Positions 46,742 to 61,168 of a stretch of DNA of 64,000 nt are shown here, piece after piece. The notes beneath the pieces are model-generated. The model did no database searches. It saw nothing but the letters and a program-made list of their open reading frames with translations, and was not told the origin of the DNA. Within the stretch, counting starts at the first letter, position 1. Each line of letters begins with the position of its first letter. Source of the DNA: Niebla homalea (taxonomy: Eukaryota; Ascomycota; Lecanoromycetes; Lecanorales; Ramalinaceae); contig JAHGAU010000019.1 of the NCBI GenBank assembly GCA_019925105.1, positions 558,001-622,000 on the forward strand, written 5' to 3'. Both the position numbers and the translations under genes were made by a program.

Positions 46742-48900
46742 ATAATATTTTGTTTCTCTTTTTTAATTGTTTTTTTCGAGCGGTATTAATTCTTATTTTT
46801 AATTATTTTTATTTATACCTTCTTAAACTAATTTCAAATATTCCGGTAAACTTACTTTAAATTATATATATATATCTAAGTACCTTAATTCTTCCAGGAT
46901 AGTTCTAAAATTATTTTTAACATCTTCGGGGTCCTTCCGCGATCAAACAAAAATAGGTTTTAATTATAAAGATTAATTATTTATAACTAATTTTATTTTA
47001 AATAATAATATTGTTTAATTGTTCTATTGATTATTTAGGTAATATTAATATTATTACGGTGTGAGGGCTGAGGTATGAGGGCTGCGATGCTAATAGCCAA
47101 GAGCTGAGTAAGCGCGCTAGGCCTAATGGGGCCTAGCGTATGCCCTCCGCACACTTACACGTATGCTATACCATAGATTTCTCTACATAGTCGAAATTCA
47201 GTCATATTCACACTTACCCCTACTGAGTCCCTAATAAATATATTATTAACGTTTAATTCATTTTTCGGTTTCAACATTTCTTTATAAGCAATAAACTATT
47301 GATAGTTAAATTTAAGGCTTGATTCCTTAATAATCCTGTTTTAATACGTTAATATAAATAGTTTAATTCTTTTTAAATGATTTCTTTTATAAATTCTTCA
47401 ATCTTAATAACTTCAATTTACTAAAAACTAAGTTTTTTAATTATGTTTTATTATATTTCTCTTTAAATAATACCAAAACAAAACGTTTTATATATTTATC
47501 AATCATTATTAATATAAGGTTATAAATCGCTTTTATTATAAGTTTCTATAATGACGGTACCTTTATGAGAACTTTATACCTAATAACCTTTACGGAAACT
47601 TTAACAATTATAAACATTTATGTTATAGTAATATTTTTTTCTTTATTCCTTTAATGTAATAAGTATTCTTTAATATAGTCTTTAATAATTATTTTTATTT
47701 AAGGTAATACTTAAGCTTTTAAAACAATTTTATATGTCTTTATTAGTTTTAGATATCCGTAATTTAAGTCGTTATCATTAATTTTATAAGGGTTTTAAGC
47801 TTTTTATTAACTATATATATCCTTTATTATACCTTAAAGGTATATTTTTACGCTTTATATTTGTTGTTTTGCGTTTTTGTTTTTTTAATTAATTTTTAAC
47901 AATTTTGTTTAATATTCTCTTTTTAATGAAATATCTTAATTACGTTGAGATTATTAAATTTTGATATTTTATCGTCATTTATTTCTGATCTCATTATATT
48001 GTTATTATTCTTCGTTTTATATAAGTTTAATCTTTAACTTATGTTTATTTCATTTTTTTTTTAATGGAATTTTTCATTTTGATCGGAACTTAACTTACCA
48101 TTGATTTAATTATTTACTTATAGTAAAATGTATTGCGCTTCCTAATTTATTAATACTTTAATATCCTTTATTTTTCGGCGTATACTCTTTATTATTAAAA
48201 TATTAATATTACACTTTATGATTCTTTAATATATATATTTATAGTTCTATTTAATATTTCCTAATTTTTCAATATAATATATAAACGGCTTTTATGTTTT
48301 ATTATATTTTTATCGTAAATAATCTTTTACTTTTATTTTCAACGCGTCTATTTTAGTTCTAATAAGTTATTATAAGTAAAGAATTCATAGTACCGGTATC
48401 TTTATATACGTTTTCTTGGAGTAAATTAAATAATATATTAAATAAGATAAAACGATTGAAATAAAGATTGTTACAATTAATTAAAGTAAGAGTTGTAATT
48501 AATAGAAGTAATGAAATAGTTCTTTTACTAATACAATATATATATAATTCTTAATATTATTATTAATGTAAAACTTTAATTACAAATAAATCGATAAAAC
48601 GAGATTTTAATATATTTCTTAGTAATTCAACTATTAAAAAAACTTTATATAATATAATTAAAATAAGTTTCTTAAGGAAAATAGTTTAAATAGAGGTTTA
48701 AATAATAAAACTTAAATAAGAATTTAGTTTTTATATAATGTACATTATATGTAAATAATATGTAAATAATAGTATTATAATATTGTAAATATAGTAAGTT
48801 TTACAGATTTAATCTATTTTAATATTCTAATACTTATACTTTTATTTTTTGAAATTAATGATCTTAATAATAAATTTTATATTTGTTTTTACTTATATTC
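46742..48900. other. AT-rich region with a possible solo LTR
   Basis: 47060-47236 is GC-rich (tgtgagggctgaggtatgag ... gagtccctaata), contains an inverted repeat ctaggcc/ggcctag and has LTR-like ends (TGT.AGGG...CCCTAATA), but no clear target duplication. The rest is AT-rich, with unidentified remnants on the minus strand at 47240-47620. Confidence 0.35.
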
Positions 48901-48904
48901 ATTA

Positions 48905-49145
48905 AATTTATATTTATATCAGGAATCGAGTGATGTTAATTCTGATATTCCTTAACGTATAACCTATTAACCTTATCAATAACCCCAACATTTAACCTTT
49001 TAAGATTAAAACGCCATTAAAAGATTTCTGTTATTCTTTTATCAGGCGGGAAATACTATGGGTTTCCCGATAAATAATTACGTTATTATTTTAATTTATT
49101 TACATTCTTACAATTAAGTTTTTTATAAATAATATACTTTATTCT
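48905..49145 (-). mobile_element. Very degraded LINE 3' end, minus strand
   Basis: gttaattctgatattccttaacgtataacctattaaccttatc matches, with many differences, the complement of the LINE 3' region seen at 14800-14870 (ctaattccggcgttccttaatacgcgg...). No tail is preserved. Confidence 0.45.
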
Positions 49146-49244
49146 TTCTTTTCACGGAAGCCGCAGGATTCTCCATGAAAATAAAAAACATCTCTTTAAG
49201 AAATACATACGATTATTAAACCCTTATATTGCCTTGAGAAATTG

Positions 49245-52200
49245 CGACGAACAACGGGACCCCAGAGGTTTAAAACGATGCACTCGTATATAGCTTAAGT
49301 AATAATAAGGTAAGTACCTTAAGTACGATAAGCGGAAGCGGAGTAATAATGGAAATAAAAAAGGTAAAAGGGTAAACGGCCTTTATTAACGGAAATAATA
49401 ATAATTTATATAAACGGCGTAATAACTATATAATAAAAAACTCTTAAATCGAATAAGGAGTTTATGATTAATAAAATACGCGTAAAAAAACGCGTATAAC
49501 GTATAAAGGTAACGTAGATATAAAAGGTAAATAAAGAATAAAAAGGACGGAAATAACGCGTAACGATAAATAGAAAATAAGCGGGGGCGGAAAAAGCCTT
49601 ATTAAATATATATAAACTGGGAGAAAACCGGGTAGAAATAAAAAAGTATTAAGTAACTAAGGATAAATTATAAAAAAGGGTAATTATTAAACGTATAGAA
49701 AGAAAATAATAAAAGAAGAAACAATAAAAACGTTAAAGGACCTCTTTATAATTAAATGGAAAAATATTATGTTAAAAATTTAACCGATATTATAAATTAA
49801 GTTACGGGGAATAAAAAACTTTTACGTAAAAACGGGGGCGGAATTAAATGATTTAAAAAGGTTATATAAAGTTTAAAAAACGGTAATAAAAATACCAGTA
49901 AAAAAAGGCAAAAAGAATTAAGGAAACTATATATAAAATAAAAAAGTAACGGGAGAAACTTTACGGATAAAGGTAAAAGTAAATTAAATAATAAAAGCTA
50001 TAAAAATAACATTTATATTAATAATAAAAAAAATAAAGATTAAAAAGAGAACGGCGGTATTAAAGAAAATAAGAATAATAATTATATAACTATTAAATAA
50101 AAAAGAAAGGAACATAATTATAAAAACGAGCTTTTTATAATTAATAAAAACGTTTAAAGTAACGTAAAAATTATTGATAAAGTAAATTATCGCAATACGT
50201 AAATTATAAAGTAAGGATATCCTCCTTAATATAATTTTATTAAAGGCGAAAAAAAGGCTTAAGAAGTTAAAAGGATAAACCAATAAAAGGGAATATAAAA
50301 CAGTAAAGGTATTAAGGTAATCGTTTATTATTGCGGTAAACGGGATATATTTAATAAGGTTCATAAAGAAGGAAAAGGAGGCTACCTTAAAACGGATAAA
50401 AAAAGAAAATACGGTTTTTTATCCTAGATTAAAGATTATTAATTATAATCTTCCCCCCGTAATAAAAGGCTAAATACCCTTAACCGGATAAAGAGGTACT
50501 TTACGGTTATCTTAAGCGTAACGTTAATAAGGATATATAATAATATCCTTAATAAAAGGGTAATAAAGGGTAAATCTTTTAAATTAATAAAGCTATAGGA
50601 TTAAGCGGTAAATATTTATTAATATTTTAAATATTAAAAATATAAATATATTACTACGAGGTACCTTAATAATATAAAGTATACAATATATATTAAAGGA
50701 TATACTATATATAAATACGCAAGCCTAATAATAAAGGGCCTAATAAAAAACGTATTAAAATACGTAACGTATAGGAATAATAATTACTTAACGTAAAACT
50801 TACGGTATATAATAAGGGCTAAAAAGACTTAATATAGAAAAATTAAAATAATAATTAAGGTATAGCGTTATAATTTATATAAATTTAAACCGATAAAATA
50901 ATTAAAAATAAGTTTAAGATATAAACGGAACCCGTTAAATAAAAAAAATTTAAAACGTAATAATTAATAACGTAAAAAAAAGGAAGCTTATAACGATATT
51001 AACCCTTAAGGCCGGCCGCTTAATCAAAATAATTATTATAATAAAAAAATTAAAATAAATAATACTTAGCCTTAAGGAAAGATTATTTATATAAATAAAA
51101 GTTAACGGGGAGAACTTAATAAAAACTAATATATAATACGTTTATATTTTTAAGGATAATATAATAAACGTATATAAAGAAATAATTAAAGCTATAATAT
51201 TAATATTTAAATTTAAAAAAATAAAAGATATTAATATTATAGTAATATAAAAATCGTTATATAATCCGTATATATATTCTTTAATTAATTTAAAAAATAA
51301 TTTTTACTTAACCCTTAAAAAAACGAAATATTATAGATATATTTCTTTATAAAAAAAAGGTTAAATATAAACAATTAAGATATTATTCATTATAAAAGGA
51401 ATTTATATACGTTTTAAATAATATAAGAAAAAAATATTAAAAGAAACTTAAATATTTATAACGTATATAATCTATTACCGGTTAATAGAAAAAGGCCTTT
51501 TATAATCCCGCTACTTAAGGATATTATAACTATATTTAATAAATACCTTTTAATAAAAGAGTTTAATTTTTATTATATTAAATAAAACAAAAAAGGCCAT
51601 ATAATTAATTACGTTAAGTCTAAAGAATTATTAATAATTATTACCCGGTATAATTTTACGTTATTAACGTTAAAAGGGACTATAATATAAAAAGGCTAAA
51701 GATTTAAGACTATAATTAATTTAACGTTTAACTTAAAAGGTATTATTAATATAATTATTATATACGGGCTATAAAAGGACTTAAAATATAATTCGGACTA
51801 TATATTAATATAGATAATCTTAAATTAAACCATTAATATAACCTTATTATTATTAATAAAAAGGGCGTAGAAAACGATTAAGGAAATAAAGGTTTATAGA
51901 AAAAGGGAAGAAACGGTAATATAATTCGCAGATTTCCCTTAATTAAATAATAAAGATTAAATTAACCTTTTTATAAAGTAAATAATAAAAATATTAAATA
52001 AAATAATCAATAAAATAATCCCATTAATAAAGTTTTCTTAAAAAATTAAAATTTATTAAAATAAAAAGTATATAACCGCAATTATAAAGGCGAAAAGGCT
52101 AGTTAAGTGAATTTTTAAATATCAAAATTAAAAAATATTTAATTAATTAAAAGTTATTTAAGAAAAAAAAGAAAGAATTATTAAGAAGGTTAAGTAAATA

Positions 52201-55010
52201 TATTTTCAGTTTATAATATATAACTTAACGGTTTTATATTATAGTATTTAAAAGCTAACGAAGTATAATAAAGAATAAAATAAAAAATTAAAGTTTATTT
52301 TTAAATTCCCGCTTTTTAAGAAACCCGATAATATATTAATTAATACCTTTAACGGTAAAATTAAGACCTTTAAAGGAGTATTTTTCCCCCCTCCGTTAAA
52401 AGTTAATTTAAACGATATTAACGGTATTACGTACCCCGACCCTATATTAATAAATAGAATAATAATTTAAAATATAATAATTAAAGCGATTAATAGATTA
52501 AAAAAAAATAAAGCTCCGGGATTAAATAAAATTCCCAATAAGTTCCTATTAATAATAATTTTACCGTTTAAAAAAGTCTTTACTTACCTTTTTTTAAATA
52601 TATTTTAACCTTAATTATTATTTATATAAGTTTAAGGAAATAAAGACGATTATCCTTAAAAAGTTTATTAAGCCGGATTACTTTAAGGTAAAGTTTTATA
52701 AACTTATTATATTCCTTTATACGTTAAAGAAGGCCTTAAAAATAATAATAATAAAGATCTTTAATAACTATATAAAGAATTACGGACTTCTCCTTAATTA
52801 ATAAAAATAATCTTTAAAAGATTAATCGACGGTATATATATAATATAAGGTTACGGAAAGAAGTATGTTATGAGTTTTCTTTCTCTTAATATTATAAGTA
52901 TTTTTAATAAGGTAAATTATTAAAAGTTACTATATAACTTAAAAAAGAAGGGGATACTACTTTTTTTAATTAAATAAACGAAAAGTTTCTTAAATAATTA
53001 AGTTATATCGATTAACCTAAAATAAAAAATAAGTTTAATAAAGTCCATTATAATGGGGATTCCTTAAGGATCGCTTATTTCTTTTATATTATTTTTATTT
53101 TTTAACAGTTTATTAATTAAAAAGTTTATTAAGTTAAAATAAGAAATTTCAGTTAAAAACGTTATTAATAATATTTACCTTTTAATTTATAATATTTTTA
53201 TATATATAAATTATTTAAAATTAAAATAAATCTATAAAGTTTATTTTTAATAAGCGAAAACTTACGGGGTTTAATTTACATTATATAAATATAAGCTTAT
53301 TCATATAATTAAGAGTTTAAAGTTATACGATATTATAATTATAATAAACTTAACAAAAATTATAATAAAATTAGATATTAATATTAAAGTCCTTAACCTT
53401 TAAGTAAATAAAAAGCTTAATTAAAAGGACTATATAAGAAAAGTTTAAAAGAAAATAACTTTATAGAAAAAAGGCCTTATTTATTTTATTATATTGATAT
53501 AAAAAGTTACGTTATAAAAAGCCCGGATTATTTATTAAGCCGTAATAAAGTTAACTATAATAATATTATAGTTATTTAATATATATTTAAAAATATTCCG
53601 GGATATAAGAAAAAGTTTATTTAAATATTATAGAAAGTCTAAAACCGGTATTTAAGAATAATTAACGGTACTTATAAAGTAACTTTTATTTTAATATTAA
53701 AGTTTAAAGTTTTTATATTATTAATTAAAATCTTATTAAATTAAATAATGGCTTCAATAAAGCTAAAAAAATATATATATTTAATTATAATAATAAAAAA
53801 CGGGCGGATCCGCCAGAATTTTAATAAGTTTTAAGTTAAAGGAAGTAAATTAAAAATATTTATCCTTCCTCCTATTAAGATAAAGTAAGAATAAGCTGAA
53901 AAAAAATTAATTTTATTAATATTGTGAAGATTAATCTAAATATATATAAATTTTTATTAAACGTAAAAAAGATTAAAATTAAAAGGATTTAAAAAATAAA
54001 AACTATAACGATTAATTTATAAGTTACGATAAAATAAATTAAGCGTTAACGGAAATAGAAAGACTTTATACCTTAAAGTTATCTTTATCTAATTTTTAAC
54101 GATAAAAAGATTATTAATAAGTATTTCCGCCGCTATAATATTATAAAGAAAAATAATAATATATTAATAATTTAATTCTAAACGGATAAAAACGATTTAA
54201 CTTATTTCTTATTTAATATATATATTAAAGGTTAAATGAACGTTAAATATAAGTATAAATAAAGAAAATAAAACGTTATATATGTTTTTATTTCTTATTT
54301 TTTATTTACGGAAATTAAGTTAAAATTTATAATAAAAGTTAATACTTATACTTATTATTAAATATTATTTATAAAGCGAAATATTTAAGTAACCGTTAAA
54401 TTTATAATATCCACCGGATTATTATTATAATTTAACTTTATTATAAAGATAAATAAGGTTATTAAAGACTTTACGGAGAAAATCCGTTATTAATTAAAAA
54501 GGAAAAAAGAAGCAGAAACCGGTTATATTAATTATATAAACCGGAAAATATTTTTTATAATTATAAAAATATAATAATAAACGCTTATTAAAAATCTTTA
54601 AAAAAGTTAACAATAATAATAATATAAAAAAAATATATATTAAACGTATAAGTATTAATAAAAATATTTAAAAATATTACGTAAAGTTAAAACAATATAA
54701 ATATATAAAGGAACGGAAAAGCAATAAGCTTAAAGGTAACTTTTATAAGGATATAATCGTAATATTATAAATTTTCTTAAGGGAGTTAAAATATAAAAAG
54801 TATATAAATAAATTATTATTTTTTAAACGGTTATTAATATCCTTTACCTTAAAGGATAAAAGATAAAAACCTGGTAAACGCCGGTTTTTACCTTAACGTT
54901 ATAAGTATCAGGTTTTTACGGTTATTAATAAGGCTAAAAGGCCGCGTATTAAGGAACGCCGGAATTAGCTTAGCTAGACCCGTAGTATAAATCAATCAAT
55001 CAATCAATTA
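49245..55010 (+). mobile_element. Near full-length Tad-like LINE (5.8 kb, RIP-degraded)
   Basis: The 5' end (gcgacgaacaacgggacccc) matches the start of the copy ending at 5258. An ORF1 region runs to about 51000. ORF2 has an endonuclease remnant near 51560-51860 (DFNLYH-like start and a readable 'KSKELLIIITRYNFTLL'), reverse transcriptase near 52470-53300 (KKNKAPGLNKIPNKFL), and the C-terminal LRTGK region near 54150. It closes with the 3' signature and (AATC)4 at 54983-55010. It codes for nothing now: hundreds of TAA/TAG stops. An antisense open frame of 126 codons at 49984-50364 is an artefact of loss of C on one strand. Confidence 0.88.
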
Positions 55011-55585
55011 AACCCCTATTAAAGAATCTTATTTTCGTTATGTATATCGTTGAATTATACGGTTTAATTATTCCGATACCTATTAAAGACCCTTATATAT
55101 TTATAATATAAACCGTTTACTTAAAATAGGTTATTAAAAGTTACTTTATATTAGCTCAAAGTGTATATAATACTCCTTTAATAATCGTAATTATATAAAT
55201 TATTCAGTTGAAAGAAAACATTAAAAATAATAATTAATCGCTTATAACATTTTATTAAGATTTCTAGTTTAGTCGCTGAAAATAGATATTGAAACTTGTA
55301 TGTTCGGTTGTTTAGAATAGGTTATTAAGCCTTGAAGTTCGATCGCTCATGATTTATATAATTAAATAATATCATAACTTAAAGATATACTTTAAATAAA
55401 CCCTTAAATTTATTGTTCCGGTATAATAAACACCATATATAATTAACTTTAATAATTAAATAATAATTAAATAATAATTAAATAATAATTAAATCGTAAA
55501 TATTAAAAAGAAAAGGAATATAATTATTTATGGATAAAATACAATTAAAAAAGAAAAAAACATTACTAAAATTATAAAAAAAAAG
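55011..55585. other. AT-rich spacer with an 11-bp tandem repeat
   Basis: Four units of aataattaaat lie at 55450-55494. Nothing else recognised before the Copia element, whose target duplication AAAAG occupies 55581-55585. Confidence 0.5.
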
Positions 55586-55805
55586 TGTCAGCCTGGGTGC
55601 AGGCATGGTGGTGGTATTGCATGGAATGTCACTGAGCCGTCATGCGACGGTGTTAAGACACTATTATAGCGCGTGTAGATATTATTACCTAGCCGTATAT
55701 CTTATATTACTTAGGTATTTTATGCAGATAGTACTATGCTTTTTAGATAGATTATATATAATATATATATATATTATCCACTCTTATACGTCCTTACGTT
55801 TAATA
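55586..55805 (+). repeat. 5' LTR of Copia C1 (220 bp)
   Basis: Begins TGTCAGCCTGGGTGCAGGCA (intact outer half) and ends gtttaata (converted inner end). An 87-codon open frame starting in this LTR (55605-55868) is incidental. Confidence 0.92.
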
Positions 55806-58800
55806 GTTATAAGCCCGGTATTATATACCACTATAGCCACTTATTTATTAATCAATTTAAAAACGTAATTAATTATCCAGAAAAGCTTAGATTAAGTCCT
55901 TAAGGTTAACATATTATATATAAATTAAAAACAGAAAAGGAATTAAAGAGCATAGTAAGCTTATTATTTATTATTCCTTTACAGCCTTAAGATAAGCTTA
56001 TATGAAATTAAGCTTATTACCTTAAAAGATTAAGATTTATAGCTTGCCGTTATTAAAGGTAAGGTTATTAAGTATTACGTTTAAGAGCTTATTAACCCTG
56101 CTCTTATAATAAAATTAATAAACTTAAATAAGCCATTAAAACTAATATAACCCGTCCTTATAACGGATAAAGTTATTAACTTAAGGGTATTAATAGCCTA
56201 TAAAAATAATTTACAGGCATAGAAGCTAGAATTATAAGAATAAAAAGAATAATATGCGTCTTTCATTAAAATTAACGATTATATATACTTAATAGTTAAT
56301 AAGGTGAATTTCATTTACCTTAAGGACGTAAATTGCTACTTATAAAACTATTTACGTACTCTTAAAACTAAGCTTATACCTTTAGATTCCGCTCGCTCTT
56401 TAACGGTGGAGAAAGAATATTATAAAATTATAATAGGACCTAATTCTTATTAAAATGCTAAATTATAACTCAATAAGTATACTTAAGTACTCGTAAAAGC
56501 TAAAAGTAATAATATCCTTAAAGCATTAAATAAAAAACGGATATACCGTAATTTTATTAATGTAATTAAGAAATAGGCTCCTATATTAATATAGCTTTAC
56601 GAATTCGGTATAAATAACTTAACCGACTTCTTAATAGTTCTTATTAATCTCGAAGAGTAATTTCGAAATTATATACGGTATAGTAATGTAAAGAAATCGA
56701 TTCCGTTTTACTTAGCCTTTACTATTAACGAAAATCAAGATAATATTAAGAAAAATAATAAGTTTATATTTAAGGGTAAAAGCATTAAGTTAAAAGAATA
56801 CCTTTACGGCATTAAACACTGGTTCAGTAAGTACGATTATTTACGTATAGACCGACCTAATCGACCTATTAACTTTAAACCCGATTTTATACTCAGAAGA
56901 CGAGTAAATAATAAGCTTAAGGATATAAAGATGAAAAAGAGAGTTAATTAAACTTTCAAGAAATCCAGAAACTTTAAGTTTAAATAAAATAATTTATTTA
57001 TACCGGGTCGAAATAATAATAATAATTTTAATATATTTAGTATAGGATAAGAGTCTTATATATTACAATTATTATAGATTTTAGACTATAACTTAAGCTT
57101 TTATATTTATAATAAAACGATAAAAGACCGGTTTATTAAAGAAACAGATAAAAAGAACAATATTATTATCGCTGGCAATAACAATCTTAAAGTCACTACT
57201 TATAAAAAAATCGAAATAAATATTAATACCCTTAAAAGTAATAGTTTTATTATACTTTATAACGTTACGTATATACCTGACTTCATAATTAACGTCGTAT
57301 CTAATATTATCTTTATAAATAAGGGTATTCACTTTAATACTAAACGTTATTACTTTTATAGTAATAAATAGATAAGAATACTGGTTAAAAAGATTGATAA
57401 ATACTACGTACTTAAAGATAACATTAAATAACTCGATATAACATTTATAACCGGTAAACCTATTATTAAATTAATAACTATAAATTAGTAACATTAACTC
57501 CTTATATACGTTATTAACGAAATAATATAGTACCTTTAATAAGTAGTTAAAAGGGTAAAGATTATTAACGATATTAAAGCCTTAAATATAAGTAATTATA
57601 AGAATTATATTTTATTAAAAGCTTACCGGATCGTATCGAGATCCTTATATAAAGCAGAAACATTAATAAAGCCTTTCTTTTAAATCACTTATAACCTTAT
57701 ATAGATAAGTATAACGATAAACCGGGATTAATAAATATTATATATTGCTTACTCTAAATACGATTTCCAAATAATATATACTTATAAATATAAGTTTAAA
57801 GTAATAAACATCCTACGGAAGGTTATTAAAACGATTAAAATACGATATTATTATAATATAGCCTTTATTCAATTAAACGGAAAGAGATCCTTGGGATCTG
57901 AATTTAATAACCTTATCGATAAGCTTAATATTATTTTTAAGTTGTTAATATTATATACCGCCGTATAAAACGGTTATTTAGAATAAAAAGGTGGTCTATT
58001 AATTATAAAAGTAAGGGCCATAAGGCTATAAGTAAAACTTCCTTAGTTCCTATAGTTATAAATCGTATAAATAACCGGTTTCCTTATAAATCGGATATTA
58101 ATAAGAAAACATTTATAGGCTATATTATTCAAGAAAGCCACTAATATAAAGTTAAACCTTTAATACCTTAAATAGTACGGCTATAAAGCCTACTTACTTA
58201 ATAAATCGATCCTTAAGAAAGAGAAATTGGCAATAAAAATATATATTGGTTTCCTTATTGGTTACGATAATACCAATATTTATAATATATAAATATTTAG
58301 CCAGAAGAAAGTAATTCATATAAGGGACGTCTTCTTTAAAGAGAATAAGTTCTATAAGGCCGATAAAATCGACTTAACTTAACTTAAAAAAGAACCGTTC
58401 CTTTATCTAATTAATATCCCAGAAATAAATATATTTTATATTATTATTAAGCTATTATTAGATAACGAAGAAAAGGAGGAATTTATAAATAATACTGTTA
58501 ACCTTATATAAAAGGGAAAAGAAAAAGAATAATAAAAGGATTATTTATCCTTACCGACTTTAGTATTAATAAATTATAATACGGCATTTAAGGATAATAA
58601 CGGAGGAAATAAAGGAGACGGTAACGGTAACGATGGCGGTGATAAACCATTAACTTTATTATTAAATCTATTATTAGCTTTATTAGCTTTATTAGCTTTA
58701 AAGTAGAAAAAGAAAGATAATAATAAATCCGACTTTGATATAAGTAATATTATTAAAGGAAAAAGAGCTATAAGAAGTATAAAGAAAGTGAGTTATACTA

Positions 58801-60506
58801 TAACCTTTACTTTAATTATAAATGGATTAAAACTATTATATTATATAATTTTTATTACGTTTTTATTATCCTATAAGCTATATAAAAAGGACGAAAAGTT
58901 ATCTCTTTCTTTATTAAAAGCAAGTATACTTTACCGTAATACCTTACTTATTAAGTTAAAATACTATCGTTATATACTTAAATACTTATACGTTACGGGT
59001 TTTAAGTTAATAATTAAAATAAAGCTTAAAGCTCTTAAAGAAAAGGGTATATAGGAAGAGGTCTTACTTAAGCATATAGAAAAAGCGGACAAAATACCAA
59101 TACCTACCATTTAAGTATTCAAATATAAATTTAACGATAAAGGGTATTTCACCAAGTATAAAGCGAAACTTTATATAAAAAATAATTTATAAAAGACCGA
59201 TTAAGATATATTTACCGTTACCCTAGTAATCAGGGTTCTTAGGGTATTTATGGTTATAGTAGCCGTATTCGATTTGGACATAAGATAATAAGACGCTATT
59301 AATACGTTTATAAATAGCGAGATAAATAAACCTATATATATTAAATTATTAAAAGGGTATAAGAATAAAGGTTTACTCTTCCTGCTTCGAGCTCTATATA
59401 AACTTAAATAATTACCAGCTTTATAATTCAAAAATCTCTTAAAAACCCTAACGGATTTAGGCTTAAAATAAGTCCCGGAAATCGAATATCTTTTTACTAA
59501 TAATTATATAATGGTTTTCTTCTTTATAAATAATATCGTCGTTATTTACGATCGTAAACATAATTAAAAAGTAAATAACTTCCAAAGTAAATTCTTTAAG
59601 GTCTATAAAATAAGAAACCTAGGTAAAATAAAATAGTTTTTAGGTATAAGGATAATACGAGATCGATTAAGTCGAATAATCCGTTTATGTTAGGATAGTT
59701 ATATCGATAAGTTTACGGTAAAATTCAATATTATAACAGGTCGTACTCCTAAAGTACCTCTACGGAATACCGAACTTTTCATTAAAAACACCGGGTAAAC
59801 CTTATTTTAAGAGATTTATATATATTAATAATTTATCGGCTTTATTAACTTCGTAACCGTTATTACGAGGACGGATATTGTATACTTAACGTCTAAGTTA
59901 TTTAAGTTCCTTATAAATCCGTTAAAATAATACTTAGAAGCAGCCATAAGGGTATTATAATATTTTATATATATTAAGTACTATATTATCGTATATAACG
60001 GGAAAATCATTAATCCGTATATTATTTTTATAGTATCTTTAAATGCGTTATTTATTAATAATCTTGAGATACGATATAGCTTATAAGGCTATATTTTCAA
60101 GCTCTTTAAAAACTTAATTAATTAAAAAGCAATAAAGTAAAAAACGGTAATAATAAGCTTTATTAAAGTTAAGCTCCTTAATTTTACTTTTATAGTAAAA
60201 GAGTTAATATAATAAAACCATTTTTTTAAATTAATTATATTAAACCTATCTTACTTATTAAAGATCGAGTATAATAATACTTAAATAATCCGTATAGTTT
60301 AAGGGATAAACTCTTAGTTTATTATAAAACTCCGCTATATAAATATATATTACTACTAATTACGATAAGAATATTAAAAGAAAACGATTAATATTAAGTA
60401 TATACTTATAGTAAAGATATTAGCGGACGGCCTTATAAAAGCCTTACCGTTATAAAAATATAAAGAATTCATAAAACTCCTAGGTCTTAAAGACGATAAA
60501 TCCTGA

Positions 60507-60943
60507 AACCCTGCATTATAATACGACTCGGTAAAACCCCGGAAACGTCGTTTTTAAGAGATTTAGCTCTTAAAAAAATTACGATTATAAACCGGGTATA
60601 CGATAATCTTTCCGGGTTTATTTATTTTTACGATTTTATTAATTTCAACTTTTCTCAGCGTATACCCAGTAATAACCACTTAAGAAGATTACTTAAGTTA
60701 ATGCCCGGAGCTTAATCGAATATATATAAAGTTCCGGAGTAACTTAAAATATAAAGGTTTTATTGTTATTATTGCTCTTAAGGTTACCGATTTTTCTTAA
60801 CTTTTTAATTTCTTAAATATTAAATTTAAGCCGTATCTTTTACTTATAATAATTACGGTATATTAATAATTAAGAGGTAATTATAATAAGAGTATCCAGG
60901 ATCTATATTATTACCATAATAATATTACGATCTTAAGGGGGTA
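60507..60943 (+). promoter_or_regulatory. Conserved Copia 3' noncoding segment
   Basis: Between the pol stop and the polypurine tract, this segment shares blocks with C2 (8755-8830 and 9795-9850) and with the short LTR element (63510-63590). One block is accccggaaacgt...ttta.gatttag followed by ccgggta. Another, shared with C2, is atatataaag..ccggag...atataaaggttt. Conservation outside coding sequence across three families suggests a cis-acting RNA or promoter element. Confidence 0.5.
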
Positions 60944-61163
60944 TATCAGTTTGGGTATAGGTATAGTAATAATATTACATAAAGTATCATTAAGTTATTA
61001 TACGACGGTATTAAGATACTATTATAGCGCGTATAGATATTATTACCTGGCCGTATATCTTATACTACCTAGGTATTTCATATAGATAACACCATGCTTC
61101 CTAGATAGATCATATATAATATACATATATATCATCCACTCTCATGCGTCCTTACGTTTGACA
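60944..61163 (+). repeat. 3' LTR of Copia C1 (220 bp)
   Basis: The inner end is converted (tatcagtttgggtatagg) and the outer half is intact (tcatgcgtccttacgtttgaca). Confidence 0.92.
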
Positions 61164-61168
61164 AAAAG

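Larger units (their letters stand above)
55586..61163 (+). mobile_element. Complete Ty1/Copia retrotransposon C1 (5.6 kb, RIP-degraded)
   Basis: 220-bp LTRs at 55586-55805 and 60944-61163, with perfect AAAAG duplications (55581-55585, 61164-61168). Plus-strand order: a primer-binding-like segment after the 5' LTR, gag from about 55900, protease about 57100-57330 (readable 'YIPDFIINVVS'), integrase about 57600-58160, reverse transcriptase about 59100-59900 ('YKARL'-like entry, 'FDLDIR', 'GYKNKGLLFLLRALYKLK', 'FFINNIVVIYDR'), and RNase H to a stop at 60504. A 440-bp noncoding tail and a polypurine tract (cttaaggggg, 60931-60940) precede the 3' LTR. Frames at 57093-57332 (-), 58788-59054 (+) and 59201-59431 (-) are fragments or shadows of this element. 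Confidence 0.95.

Noticed and set aside
49984..50364. 126-codon minus-strand open frame
   Set aside because: It lies antisense to the purine-rich ORF1 region of the RIPed LINE. Composition (Ile/Leu/Phe/Asn/Tyr) is what AT-biased sequence yields by chance, and it has no start context or neighbours.
58788..59054. 88-codon plus-strand ORF with hydrophobic start
   Set aside because: It is part of the decayed Copia C1 pol between integrase and reverse transcriptase, not an independent gene.
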